A stretch of DNA of 64,000 bases from Prosapia bicincta (Eukaryota; Arthropoda; Insecta; Hemiptera; Cercopidae). Positions within the stretch are counted from its first letter, which is position 1. Every line of letters starts with the position of its first letter. The position numbers were made by a program, and so were the translations under genes. Positions 13,141-23,397 of the stretch are shown in pieces. The stretch lies in the NCBI GenBank assembly GCA_036971475.1, contig JBAIZL010000006.1:137441731-137505730 (forward strand), written 5' to 3'. Below the pieces are notes generated by a model. It was given only the letters and a program-made list of their open reading frames with translations, was not told where the DNA came from and ran no database searches.

Positions 13141-14269
13141 ACAGCATCGTACATTCCAAGCATATAGTCGTCTAATCACTAATAGTTCTATTATTCTAGA
13201 TCTAGGATTTAACCGTCCCTAGCTTATACACAGTTAAGGGCGCTGCAAGATGCAGAGTGCAACAGCATCGTACATTCCAAGCATATAGTCGTCTAATCAC
13301 TAATAGTTCTATTATTCTAGATCTAGGATTTAACCGTCCCTAGCTTATACACAGTTAAGGGCGCTGCAAGATGCAGAGTGCAACAGCATCGTACATTCCA
13401 AGCATATAGTCGTCTAATCACTAATAGTTCTATTATTCTAGATCTAGGATTTAACCGTCCGTATGTTGGATTTAGTTTAGGGCGCTGCAAGAGGCAGAGT
13501 GTAACAGCATCGTACATACCAAGCATAGAGTCGTGTAACCACTAATTTTTCTATGGCTCCAGATCTAGGATTTACCCGTCCCTATCTTATACTCAGGTTA
13601 GGGTGCTGCAAGGGGCAGAGTGCGACAGCATCGTACATCCCAAGCATAGAGTCGTCTAATCACTAATAGTTCTATTACTCTAGATCTAGGATTTAACCGT
13701 CCCTATCTTATACCCAGGTTAGGGCGCTGCAAGGGGCATAGTGCAACAGCATCATACATCCCAAGCATAGAGTCGTCTAATCACTAATAGTTCTATTGCT
13801 CCAGATCTAGGATTTAACCGTCCCTAGCTTATACTCGGTTTAGAGTGCTGCTAGAGGCAGAGTGCAACAGCATCGTACACCCCAAACATAGAGAGTCGTT
13901 TAATCACTAATAGTGCTATTGCTCGAGATCTAGGATTTAACCGTCCCTATCTTATACCCAGGTTAGGGCGCTGCAAGGGGCAGATTGCAACAGTATCATA
14001 CATCCCAAGCTTAGAGTCGTCTAATCACTAATTGTTCTATTGCTCCAGATCTAGGATTTAACCGTCTCTAACTTTGACTCAGTTTAGGGCGCTGCAAGAG
14101 GCAGAGTGTAACAGCATCGTGCATTCCAAGCATAGAGTAGTTTAATCACTAATAGTTCTATTGCTCCAGATCTAGGATTTAACCGTCCCTAGCTTATACA
14201 CAGTTAAGGGCGCTGCAAGATGCAGAGTGCAACACCATCGTACATTCCAAGCATATAGTCGTCTAATCA

Positions 14270-15520
14270 CTAATAGTTCTATTACTCTAGATCTAGGATT
14301 TAACCGTCCCTAGCTTATACACAGTTAAGGGCGCTGCAAGTTGCAGAGTGGAACAGCATCGTACATTCCAAGCATATAGTCGTCTAATCACTAATAGTTC
14401 TATTACTCTAGATCTAGGATTTAACCGTCCCTAGCTTATACACAGTTAAGGGCGCTGCAAGTTGCAGAGTGGAACAGCATCGTACATTCCAAGCATATAG
14501 TCGTCTAATCACTAATAGTTCTATTACTCTAGATCTAGGATTTAACCGTCCCTAGCTTATACACAGTTAAGGGCGCTGCAAGTTGCAGAGTGGAACAGCA
14601 TCGTACATTCCAAGCATATAGTCGTCTAATCACTAATAGTTCTATTACTCTAGATCTAGGATTTAACCGTCCCTAGCTTATACACAGTTAAGGGCGCTGC
14701 AAGTTGCAGAGTGGAACAGCATCGTACATTCCAAGCATATAGTCGTCTAATCACTAATAGTTCTATTACTCTAGATCTAGGATTTAACCGTCCCTAGCTT
14801 ATACACAGTTAAGGGCGCTGCAAGTTGCAGAGTGGAACAGCATCGTACATTCCAAGCATATAGTCGTCTAATCACTAATAGTTCTATTACTCTAGATCTA
14901 GGATTTAACCGTCCCTAGCTTATACACAGTTAAGGGCGCTGCAAGTTGCAGAGTGGAACAGCATCGTACATTCCAAGCATATAGTCGTCTAATCACTAAT
15001 AGTTCTATTACTCTAGATCTAGGATTTAACCGTCCCTAGCTTATACACAGTTAAGGGCGCTGCAAGTTGCAGAGTGGAACAGCATCGTACATTCCAAGCA
15101 TATAGTCGTCTAATCACTAATAGTTCTATTACTCTAGATCTAGGATTTAACCGTCCCTAGCTTATACACAGTTAAGGGCGCTGCAAGTTGCAGAGTGGAA
15201 CAGCATCGTACATTCCAAGCATATAGTCGTCTAATCACTAATAGTTCTATTACTCTAGATCTAGGATTTAACCGTCCCTAGCTTATACACAGTTAAGGGC
15301 GCTGCAAGTTGCAGAGTGGAACAGCATCGTACATTCCAAGCATATAGTCGTCTAATCACTAATAGTTCTATTACTCTAGATCTAGGATTTAACCGTCCCT
15401 AGCTTATACACAGTTAAGGGCGCTGCAAGTTGCAGAGTGGAACAGCATCGTACATTCCAAGCATATAGTCGTCTAATCACTAATAGTTCTATTACTCTAG
15501 ATCTAGGATTTAACCGTCCC
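14270..15520. repeat. Homogenised run of ten near-identical 121-bp units
   Basis: The diagnostic variant GTTGCAGAGTGGAACAGCAT occurs ten times at exact 121-bp steps starting at about 14340 and ending at about 15429, and I see no differences among the units. It occurs nowhere else in the array. This points to very recent expansion of one variant, or to an assembly artefact of the same form. Confidence 0.9.
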
Positions 15521-18062
15521 TAGCTTATACACAGTTAAAGGCGCTGCAAGATGCAGAGTGCAACAGCATCGTACATTCCAAGCATATAGTCGTCTAATCA
15601 CTAATAGTTCTATTACTCTAGATCTAGGATTTAACCGTCCCTAGCTTATACACAGTTAAGAGCGCTGCAAGATGCAGAGTGCAACAGCATCGTACATTCC
15701 AAGCATAGAGTCGTCTAATCACTAATAGTTCTATTGCTCCAGATCTAGGATTTAACACTCCATATCTTGGATTCAGTTTAGGGCGCTGCAAGAGACAGAG
15801 TGCAACAGCATCGTATATACAAGCACTGAGTCGTCTAATCACTAACAGTTCTATTGCTCCAGATCTAGGATTTAACCGTCCCTATCCTATACTCAGTTTA
15901 GGGTGCTGTAAGAGGCAAAGTGCGACAGCATCGTACTTCCCAAGCATAGAGTTGTCTAATCACTAATATTTCTATTGGTCCAGATCTAAGATTTAATCGT
16001 CGTTATCTTGGCATTAGTTTAGGATGCTGTAAATGCAGAGTGTAACAGCATCATACATCCCAAGCATAGAGTCGTCTAATCACTAATAGTTCTATTACTC
16101 TAGATCTAGGATTTAACCGTCCCTATCTTGGACTCGGTTTAGGGCGCTGTGTGAGGCAGAGTGCGACAACATCGTACATCCCAAGCATAGAGTCGTCTAA
16201 CCACTAATATATCTATTGCTCCAGGACTAGGATTTACCTGTCCCTATGTTGGACTCAGTTTAGGGCGCTGAAAGAAGCAGAGTGTAACAGCATCGTATTT
16301 CTCAAGCAAAGAGTCGTCTAATCACTAATATTTCTATCGCTCCAGGTCTAGGATTTAACTGTTCCTATGTTGGACTCAGTTTATGGCGCTGTAAGAAGCA
16401 TAGTGTAACAGCATCGTACTTCCTAAGCAAAGAGTCGTCTGATCACTAATATTTCTATTGGTCCAGATCTAAGATTTAACCGTCATTATTTTGGACTTAG
16501 TTTAGGGTGCTGTAACAGGCAGAGTGTAACAGCATCGTACATCCCAAGTATAGAGTCATCTAATCACTAAGAGTTCTATTGCTCCAGATCTAGGAATTAA
16601 CCGTCCCTAGCTTATACTCAGGTTAGGGCGCTGCAAGATGCAGAGTGCGACAGCATTGTACATCCCAAGTATAGAGTCGTCTAACCACTAATACCTCTAT
16701 TGCTACAAATCTAGCATTTAACTGTCCCTATGTTATATGCAGTTTAGGGCGCTGTAAGATGCAGAGTGCGACAGCATCGTACTTCCCAAGCATAGAGTCG
16801 TCTAATCTCTAATAGTTCTATTACTCTAGATCTAGGATTTAACCTTCCCTATCATGGACTCCGTTTAGGGCGCTGTAAAAGGCAGTGTGCGACAGCATCG
16901 TACTTCCCAAGCATAGAGTCGTTATATCACTAATATTTCTATTGGTCCAGATCTAAAATATAACCGTCGTTTTCTTGGACTTAGTTTAGGGTACTGTAAC
17001 AGGCAGAGTGTAACAGTACCATACATCCCAAGCATAGTGTCGTCTAATGACTAATAGTTCTACTGCTCCAGATCTAGGATTTAACCGTTCCTATGTTGGA
17101 ATTAGTTTAGGGCGCTGCAAGATGCGGAGTGCAACAGCATTGCACATCCCAAGCATAGAGTCGTCTAATCGCTAATAGTTCTATTGCTCCAGATCTAGGA
17201 TTTAACCATCCCTAGCTTATACTCAGTTTAGGGCGTTACAAGAGGCAGAGTGCAACAGCATCATACATCCCAAGCATAGAGTCGTCTATTCGCTAATAGT
17301 TCTATTGCTCCAGATCTAGGATTTAACCGTTCCTAGCTTATACTCAGTTTAGGGCGTTACAAGAGGCAGAGTGCAACAGCATCGTACATCCCAAGAATAG
17401 ATTCGTCTAACCACTAATATTTCTATTGCTCCAGATCTAGGATTTAACTGTCCCTATGTTGGATTCAGTTTATGGCGCTGTAAGAGGCAGAGTGTAACAG
17501 CATCGTACTTCCCAAGCATAGAGTCGTCTAATCAGTAATATTTCTACTGCTCCAGATCTATGATTTAACCGTCATTATGTTGGAATTAGTTTAGAGTGCT
17601 GCAAGAGGCAGAGTGCAACAGCATCGTACATCCCTAGCATGGAGTGGTCTAATCACTAACAGTTCTATTGCTCCAGATCTAAGATTTAACCGTCCCTATC
17701 TTGGACTCCGTTCAGGGCGCTGTAAGAGGCAGAGTGCGACAGCATCGTACTTCCCGAGCATAGAGTCGTCTAATCACTAATATTTCTATTGGTCCAGATC
17801 TAAAATTTAACCGTCGTTACCTTGGACTTAGTTTAGGGTGCTGTAACAGGCAGAGTGTAACAACATCATACATCCCAAGCATAGAGTCGTCTAATCACTA
17901 ATAGTTCTATTACTCTAGATCTAGTATTTAACCGTCCCTATTTTGAAATTGGTTTAGGGCGCTACAAGAGGCAGAGTGCAACAGCATCGCACATCCCAAG
18001 CATAGAGTCGTCTAATTGCTAATAGATCTAGGATTTAACCGTTCCTATCTTGGACTTAGTTT

Positions 18063-18265
18063 TACTGTTGAATAAAAATAGGAAATATATAAATAATTAC
18101 AAAGTATGATCTTTGTTAAAAAAGTGTTCAGTATCCAACATGAATTATAAGGTCGCAGAATTCGCGATTTGAATCTATAACTAGTTCAATATAATTTGTC
18201 TATATTAAAAATTTATTTTTCAGAGTGTCTGTTAATCATATCACTTTGGATGGATGTAGTTACCA

Positions 18266-18266
<1 letters not shown>
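18063..18266. other. Unique AT-rich spacer
   Basis: Short single-copy DNA between the 121-bp array and a TA microsatellite. A TTTATTTTTCAG at about 18213-18224 could be a splice acceptor, but no donor or clear exon follows. Confidence 0.4.
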
Positions 18267-18333
<67 letters not shown>

Positions 18334-18350
18334 TTATATATTTATTATAT
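18267..18350. repeat. TA microsatellite
   Basis: About 58 bases of uninterrupted (TA)n followed by degenerate TATTTATA units. The 71-codon frame across it (Tyr/Ile alternation) is a repeat by-product. Confidence 0.95.
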
Positions 18351-19123
18351 CTACTGTTTGCCATGAGCCTGATTACAAATCATCCTGGACGTAAAGCCTT
18401 AAATGCTACTCGTCCAGGAGCTCATACAGATCTGATCTGACCTATCTAGGCTTTACGCTGGCTTAGAATAACTGATATCTTGCCTTCCGCGAGGTGCTGC
18501 GCTCCTACGTAGGTATTGGAACTATTTCTGTATTATTGGAAATAACTTTAAAATCCGATTATTTTTTTACGCCAATAATGTGTCAAACTCTACAGAGCGT
18601 GACGATTTTAGCCTGACGTGTACTCGAATTTTTACTCTTGGCAATTTTACTGTTCAGGCGCGTCAAAAAATCACTTCAATAAACTGTTACCTGAAATTTT
18701 GCACCTATTATTTACTAAGAGCTTGAGTAGAGTTACCAAACCTCAAACTTTGCGTGGGGGATGGCCTCGATTTTATCTCTGTCTATTACTCAAATATGTA
18801 AATCAAAATTTATTTTATACTGTTTATCTTTATAACACTAAAATAACGTGATTTTGCAGATGTATCAGAAGCAACTTAACTGCGTGTAAACCTTTTCAGC
18901 GCTCAAAAATGTTCTGACCTTGTGACGGAGTCGAAATTGCAGAGGTTCTGTCGATGCACTTCAGTCCTTCCTGACGGTTACGTAATGCAATGACGTCATC
19001 ATGTAGTTTATTTAAATTGTATTCATTTATGTATGCGCTATTAAAACTCGCTGCCACAGGAAGGGTAAAATTGAATTGTGATACCCGAGTATTTAGGTCG
19101 AGTATTTATTGCAAAAAAACTAC
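18351..19123. other. Unique region with a hairpin and paired bZIP-like palindromes
   Basis: A 9-bp inverted repeat, TCCTGGACG at 18383-18391 and CGTCCAGGA at 18411-18419, has a 19-base loop. A short ATG frame of 25 codons at 18363-18440 overlaps it and cannot be judged. A 77-codon frame at 18618-18851 begins at GTG and is not supported. Two adjacent bZIP-type palindromes near 18978-18998 are listed separately. Confidence 0.4.
18978..18998. promoter_or_regulatory. TTACGTAA and TGACGTCA palindromes, candidate bZIP sites
   Basis: TTACGTAA (18978-18985) matches the PAR/E4BP4-type bZIP consensus, and TGACGTCA (18991-18998) is the full CRE palindrome bound by CREB/ATF factors; five bases separate them. 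The match is exact, but single sites occur by chance and no transcription start is identified nearby, so a regulatory role is inference. Confidence 0.25.
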
Positions 19124-19500
19124 ACATTGATGTTGTTATGTTATTGCAACATTAACATTAATTTTGTTTTGTTAATGTAATGTTACACATTGATGTTGTT
19201 ATGTTAACGCAACATTAACATTCATTTTGTTTTGTTAATGTAATGTTATACATTGATGTTGTTATGTTAACGCAACATTAACATTCATTTTGTTTTGTTA
19301 ATGTAATGTTATACATTGATGTTGTTATGTTAACGCAACATTAACATTCATTTTGTTTTGTTAATGTAATGTTATACATTGATGTTGTTATGTTAACGCA
19401 ACATTAACATTCATTTTGTTTTGTTAATGTAATGTTACACATTGGTGTTGTTATGTTAACGCAACATTAACATTCATTTTGTTTTGTTAATGTAGGTACT
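19124..19500. repeat. 63-bp tandem array, six units, each with a hairpin
   Basis: ACATTGATGTTGTTATG recurs at 19124, 19187, 19250, 19313 and 19376, with a variant at 19439, giving an exact 63-bp period. Each unit contains ACATTAACA, a 12-base loop and TGTTAATGT, a perfect 9-bp stem. The first unit is the most divergent. The array ends at the start of the next repeat family. Confidence 0.94.
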
Positions 19501-19684
19501 ACAACACCAACCGTAGATATTTCCACACGTACTACGCATAATGTCACGCTGTCCGCGTACTACAACACCAACCGCGGATATATCTACACTCGTCACGCAT
19601 ATTATAACACTTACACGGATACTACCACACCTACTGTAGATATTCCCACACGTACTACGCATAATATCACCCTGTCCAGTGCAA
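19497..19684. repeat. About three tandem 61-62-bp repeats
   Basis: Units start with TACTACAACACC or TACTACCACACC at 19497, 19558 and 19620. They share a GATATTTCCACACGTACTACG-like core and CGCATAATATCAC. They abut the 63-bp array directly. A 96-codon minus frame here repeats an RDIMRSTCGNIY segment simply because the DNA repeats. A diverged relative lies at 21726-21812. Confidence 0.8.
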
Positions 19685-20833
19685 CGTCCCCCCCCCCGCT
19701 CCGCTTCGGTTTCGGTGTTTTGTTGCAGACTTTCATATTTTATATTTATATATCTGCTGCTCACACAGTTTTGTGTACCGAGTTAAGATCCCTAAATTTT
19801 GTCTTGTGTTCCCGCGTAACGTACCACGCCTAAATGCAAGCCTATTCCCGCTGACTTCTACCTTAACGTTTATATGACCTCCCCTAAGTTGGTTGGCAGG
19901 TTTGTTGGGTCTGTATATAGTCACACATGTCAGTAAAGTAGTCAGCTGGAAAAAAACAACATTTATATGAATACACAAAATTTTCATAGAATCTTACCAC
20001 TTCATGAGATCTGCAGGCACAGCAAGGGGACGTGCAAAATATGATCATGTTTAAGATACCTATTTTAACAGACTCCTGTGTTCTTTAAACATGATCTGCC
20101 AGTAGACATCGTCTCTGGGCTTCAATACAAAAAAACCAACTAATTTTTGGAATAGCTCAATAAAATTGTTCTCAGGAGAGAACTCGTTTGAAGAAACATT
20201 AGGTTCTTAATTTTATATATTTATTAATTAATGAAATTTAATTAAAACTGTACTTTGATTTTATAGTCATCATTTATCAGTTGGAAAAACTAAAAGTTTT
20301 TATTGGTTGTTCAACACAGGATAAGTTCAAATACTGTAAGTTTTTATAATGCATTTAATTACTGAATTTAAACTAAAATAATTTTCTTTTCAAATAAAAC
20401 ACATTTAACTCTCTCTTTATCTTCACAAATTATTAATTAAAAGTTCGTTATTTTTCACATATTTAAATCCTACATTTCATATACAATTCATTAATTACAT
20501 TTACACATTTTTAAACAAAATTATTTGCAAATTTAACATAATAAAAATTTTTATCTTGTTATTTCAAGATTGAATTGGTAAATTCACATTTTACTATAAA
20601 TAATTTTAAAATTTATATGATTCAATAAATCTGGTCTTCTTGAAAATGATTGGATTATGGCCAAAACCACTTTGTAAATCTAATATTTATTATTCATTAT
20701 TTAAACATTTTATGTTATACTAATTAATTTTATTACTTTTAAGATTTATTTAATTTTTCAACATAGAATGAAGTGATTGTTTAAGTTTAATTGGTAATTT
20801 GAATTTAATAAATTTAACTGACTAAATTTGACG
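19685..20833. other. Unique, increasingly AT-rich stretch
   Basis: A C-run of about ten bases lies at about 19688. An 84-codon minus frame at 19733-19987 has no recognisable product. From 20180 onward the DNA is strongly AT-rich with no gene seen. Confidence 0.4.
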
Positions 20834-21090
20834 CTAAATTGTATATAATAGAGAAAATGACTTGCCAAGGATTTCCCTGCCGGTCCTAGAGTCCTCTCGT
20901 CTGGATTCCCTGGTCCCTGGACATCGGAAGTTGCCATCCCTGGTCAGTCGATGGAAGTCCTCCATTTTCACGTCTGAGTCTGAAGCCCTTGTCCATGGAT
21001 GGCAGTAGACGGCGGAAACGTGGTGGATTTGTTCCATCTGGCTTTATGGTGGTTGTCCTAGGCGCTAACCGACATTACGACCATTAGCAC
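20834..21090 (-). other. GC-rich island with open frames on the minus strand
   Basis: About 250 bp stand out by GC content from AT-rich flanks. On the minus strand an ATG frame of 67 codons (21037-20834) is open, and a second frame of similar length overlaps it, so the reading frame cannot be decided. Both products are rich in Arg, Asp and Gly. No splice pair or family was recognised. It could be an old exon or, equally, a fragment of a transposable element. Confidence 0.3.
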
Positions 21091-22303
21091 CTCGTATTAA
21101 AAATTTTTACAGACTGCCTTACAGGTCCCTATTGTCCGATTCAAAATTATGGACCCCTGAGTTTAAAGTGTCATGGAATGTAAACAAAAAAAGATATCAA
21201 TATGAGAGTTACATTGAAATTTTGTAATTTAATTGGGCGTTTAGGCATGTAAAAAATATTTTTTTCTAACTATAACTTCCTATTTATTTTTTAGTTGGAA
21301 TAAAAAAAGTACCGGTTTTTGTGTGCTTTTCAACCAAGCCGTAATTTTAAAAAATCATAAGTCAACAATTTGATCTCCGATCGAAACCAAATTTTAACAT
21401 AATACAGCTACAAGGGTTGTTAAATTTTTCATTTAATTTTATAATTTTATGTTGTTAGAAAAAAAAGTTGTTATCAAATTTCCAAGATAACATTTTCTCT
21501 TGTCAGAACAGACGGAAAAATTTGACTTTTCTTGCGTTATGTAGATTTTACAGTAACTAACTTGGATATGTTATGTGATAAACTACAACGAAACAGGTTT
21601 AATTTATACGACGATTTATTTGAAGAGGAATCTTGATTTATCGAGGGCGGCTCCTTCTTAACGGGACTCGCTTAGCGCTCGGCAGCCAGAGGTGCGGTGT
21701 TTATATATTTATATATATAGGCTATATACACTTATCACGCATATTATCACACTTTCACGGATAATACCGGATATTTCCACACCTAACATGCATAATATCA
21801 CACTTACACGGCCGGAGCCGGTAGGTATCGTAACATAGGGTAGTTATAGAAACTTAGGATAAATAATACGGTACCTGAGATCGTCTGCTGGCACGAACCA
21901 CAATGTTGGCCTGCCTATAACAATTTTCTATTTACCTAGGCCATTATTGGTATTTTTGTTGTAAATCTGTGAATGTTACAAAGAATGTATAAGTGTATTG
22001 TGAAATATTTTTCTATAATATTGTGAAAGATGTTTTGATGATGGTTGTAATCTAAAACGAGTGTTTGATTTTCAGCTGCAACCTTTGATGAAGAGGAATT
22101 ATGTACGGTATCATTAACCTTGGTAGTCTACAGCCTCCGGCCTTAATGTGACGTAAGTTTCTGTCTTTCTACACGTTTTCTTTTAACCTGATTTAAGTTA
22201 ATTTTTTATGAATTACTAATAACGACTAATAACATTACGATTAGTGGATTCATAATAAAACTATGGGATATGTTTAAATCTCAAACTTAAGGTAGTGGTT
22301 GAT
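21091..22303. other. Mostly unique AT-rich DNA with a dispersed repeat
   Basis: Contains the diverged 61-bp family copy (21726-21812). A possible acceptor GTGTTTGATTTTCAG ends at 22075 and is followed by a short open frame that runs to a stop at 22144-22146; this is too short to call. No other gene is seen. Confidence 0.4.
21726..21812. repeat. Dispersed copy of the 61-bp repeat family
   Basis: Shares ordered segments with 19497-19684 in the same orientation: CACGCATATTAT, CACGGATA, GATATTTCCACACCTA and GCATAATATCACACTTACAC. It lies 2.2 kb from the tandem copies. Confidence 0.7.
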
Positions 22304-22541
22304 TTATAGCAGAATGAGCCGCTGCATAGATACAGTGGATGTGGTATAAAGATTACGATTCAGGCTTCCAAACCCGCCCACTTCGACCAAATCGGTAACA
22401 CTTCCTTTACTCATCGGATGGAGCGAAACTAAGAATTCGGGTGAAATACGTTGTGTAACTGATGCAGGCGAAACGAGATACTCGTATCCCAATCTCCTCT
22501 CTAAGTGGGTACACACAGCGCAAAGCCGTTGCTGTGTCACC
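22304..22541 (-). CDS. Candidate minus-strand terminal exon
   Basis: The product is not recognised. On the minus strand the sequence AATGTTATTGTAG|G gives a plausible splice acceptor, so the exon would begin at 22541 and run in an open frame to TAA at 22306-22304, about 78 codons. The frame extends upstream to an ATG at 22582, but those extra codons lie in the neighbouring repeat. The peptide has mixed composition with no low-complexity run (it includes ERRLGYEYLVSP and DLVEVGGFGSLNRN), and GC content is above the flanks, both of which favour coding. There is no database support available here. A decayed transposon open frame is an alternative. Confidence 0.3.
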
Positions 22542-22599
22542 CTACAATAACATTTACCAGAGGGTGTTGTAAAAGTTAACATTCACACATCTGTTATTT

Positions 22600-23076
22600 T
22601 GCAGCTACCCTGGTAAGCTCCTTACCATAAATTTTACCAGAGAGTGCTGTAAAAGTTAACATTATGTCCGCACACATCTCTTCTTACGCTGTAACAATAT
22701 GTCCTTTCCTACCTTAAGATTCTTTATTGTGTTGTAATAGCAAAAATATCCTTGTCTCTTCTCATGCATTTACCTTGCTGGGTTCTGTACCGCAACATTT
22801 ACCTGAGTGTGTTGTAAAAACAAACATTTTGTCCGCACACATCCCTTCTTACCCTGTAACAATATGTCCTTTCTTTCCATAAGGTTCTTTACTGTGTTGT
22901 AATAGCAAAAATATCCTTGTCTCTTCTCATGCATTTACCCTGCTGGGTTTTGTACCGCAACATTTACCTGAGAGTGTTGTAAAAACAAACATTTTGTCTG
23001 CCTACATCTCTTCATAAGCTGTGATGATATGTCCTTCCCTAACATGAGATTCTGCATTGTGTTTTAATACATCCCT
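22600..23076. repeat. 165-bp tandem repeat, just under three units
   Basis: AACAATATGTCCTTTC recurs at 22693 and 22858, with a diverged version at 23023, a 165-bp period. Other landmarks are TTTACCTGAGAGTGTTGTAA, CTTGTCTCTTCTCATGCATT and TTCTTTACTGTGTTGTAATA. The third unit is more diverged and runs directly into the first 42-bp units. Confidence 0.85.
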
Positions 23077-23397
23077 CGTATAAAGATGTATCTTCTCCTA
23101 CATCCCACTGTAAGGGAAAGCATAAAGATCTATCTCCTTCTACATCCTTCTGTAAGGAAAAGCATAATGGTGTATCTGCTCCTATATCCTTCTGTAAGGG
23201 AAAGCATAAATATGTATCTGATCCTACATTCTACTGTAAGGGAAAGCATAGAGATGTGTCTGCTCCTATATATCACTGTAAGGGAAAGCATAGAGATGTA
23301 TCTGCTCCTATATCCTACTGTAAGGGAAAGCATAAAGATGCAGCTGCTCCTACATCCCACTGTAAGGAAAAGCATAAAGATGTATCTGCTTATACTT

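Larger units (their letters stand above)
6344..18062. repeat. 121-bp tandem satellite, about 97 units
   Basis: Unit spacing is 121 bp, measured exactly in the homogeneous part (TATTACTCTAGATCTAGG at 14401, 14522, 14643, 14764). Landmarks are CCAGATCTAGGATTTAACCG, CGCTGCAAGAGGCAGAGTG, CAGCATCGTACATCCCAAGC and GTCGTCTAATCACTAATAG. Both ends are the most divergent parts, and the last unit is shortened at about 18024. Since 121 is not a multiple of three, open frames stay short (67-96 codons) and recur only because units recur. The array contains a copied block and a very homogeneous run, listed separately. Confidence 0.96.

Noticed and set aside
7273..15842. Repeated 66-96-codon frames in the 121-bp array
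   Set aside because: They recur only because the DNA units recur. The period breaks the frame after less than two units.
18618..18851. 77-codon plus-strand frame
   Set aside because: Starts at GTG, has no suitable ATG near its start, and lacks splice or compositional support.
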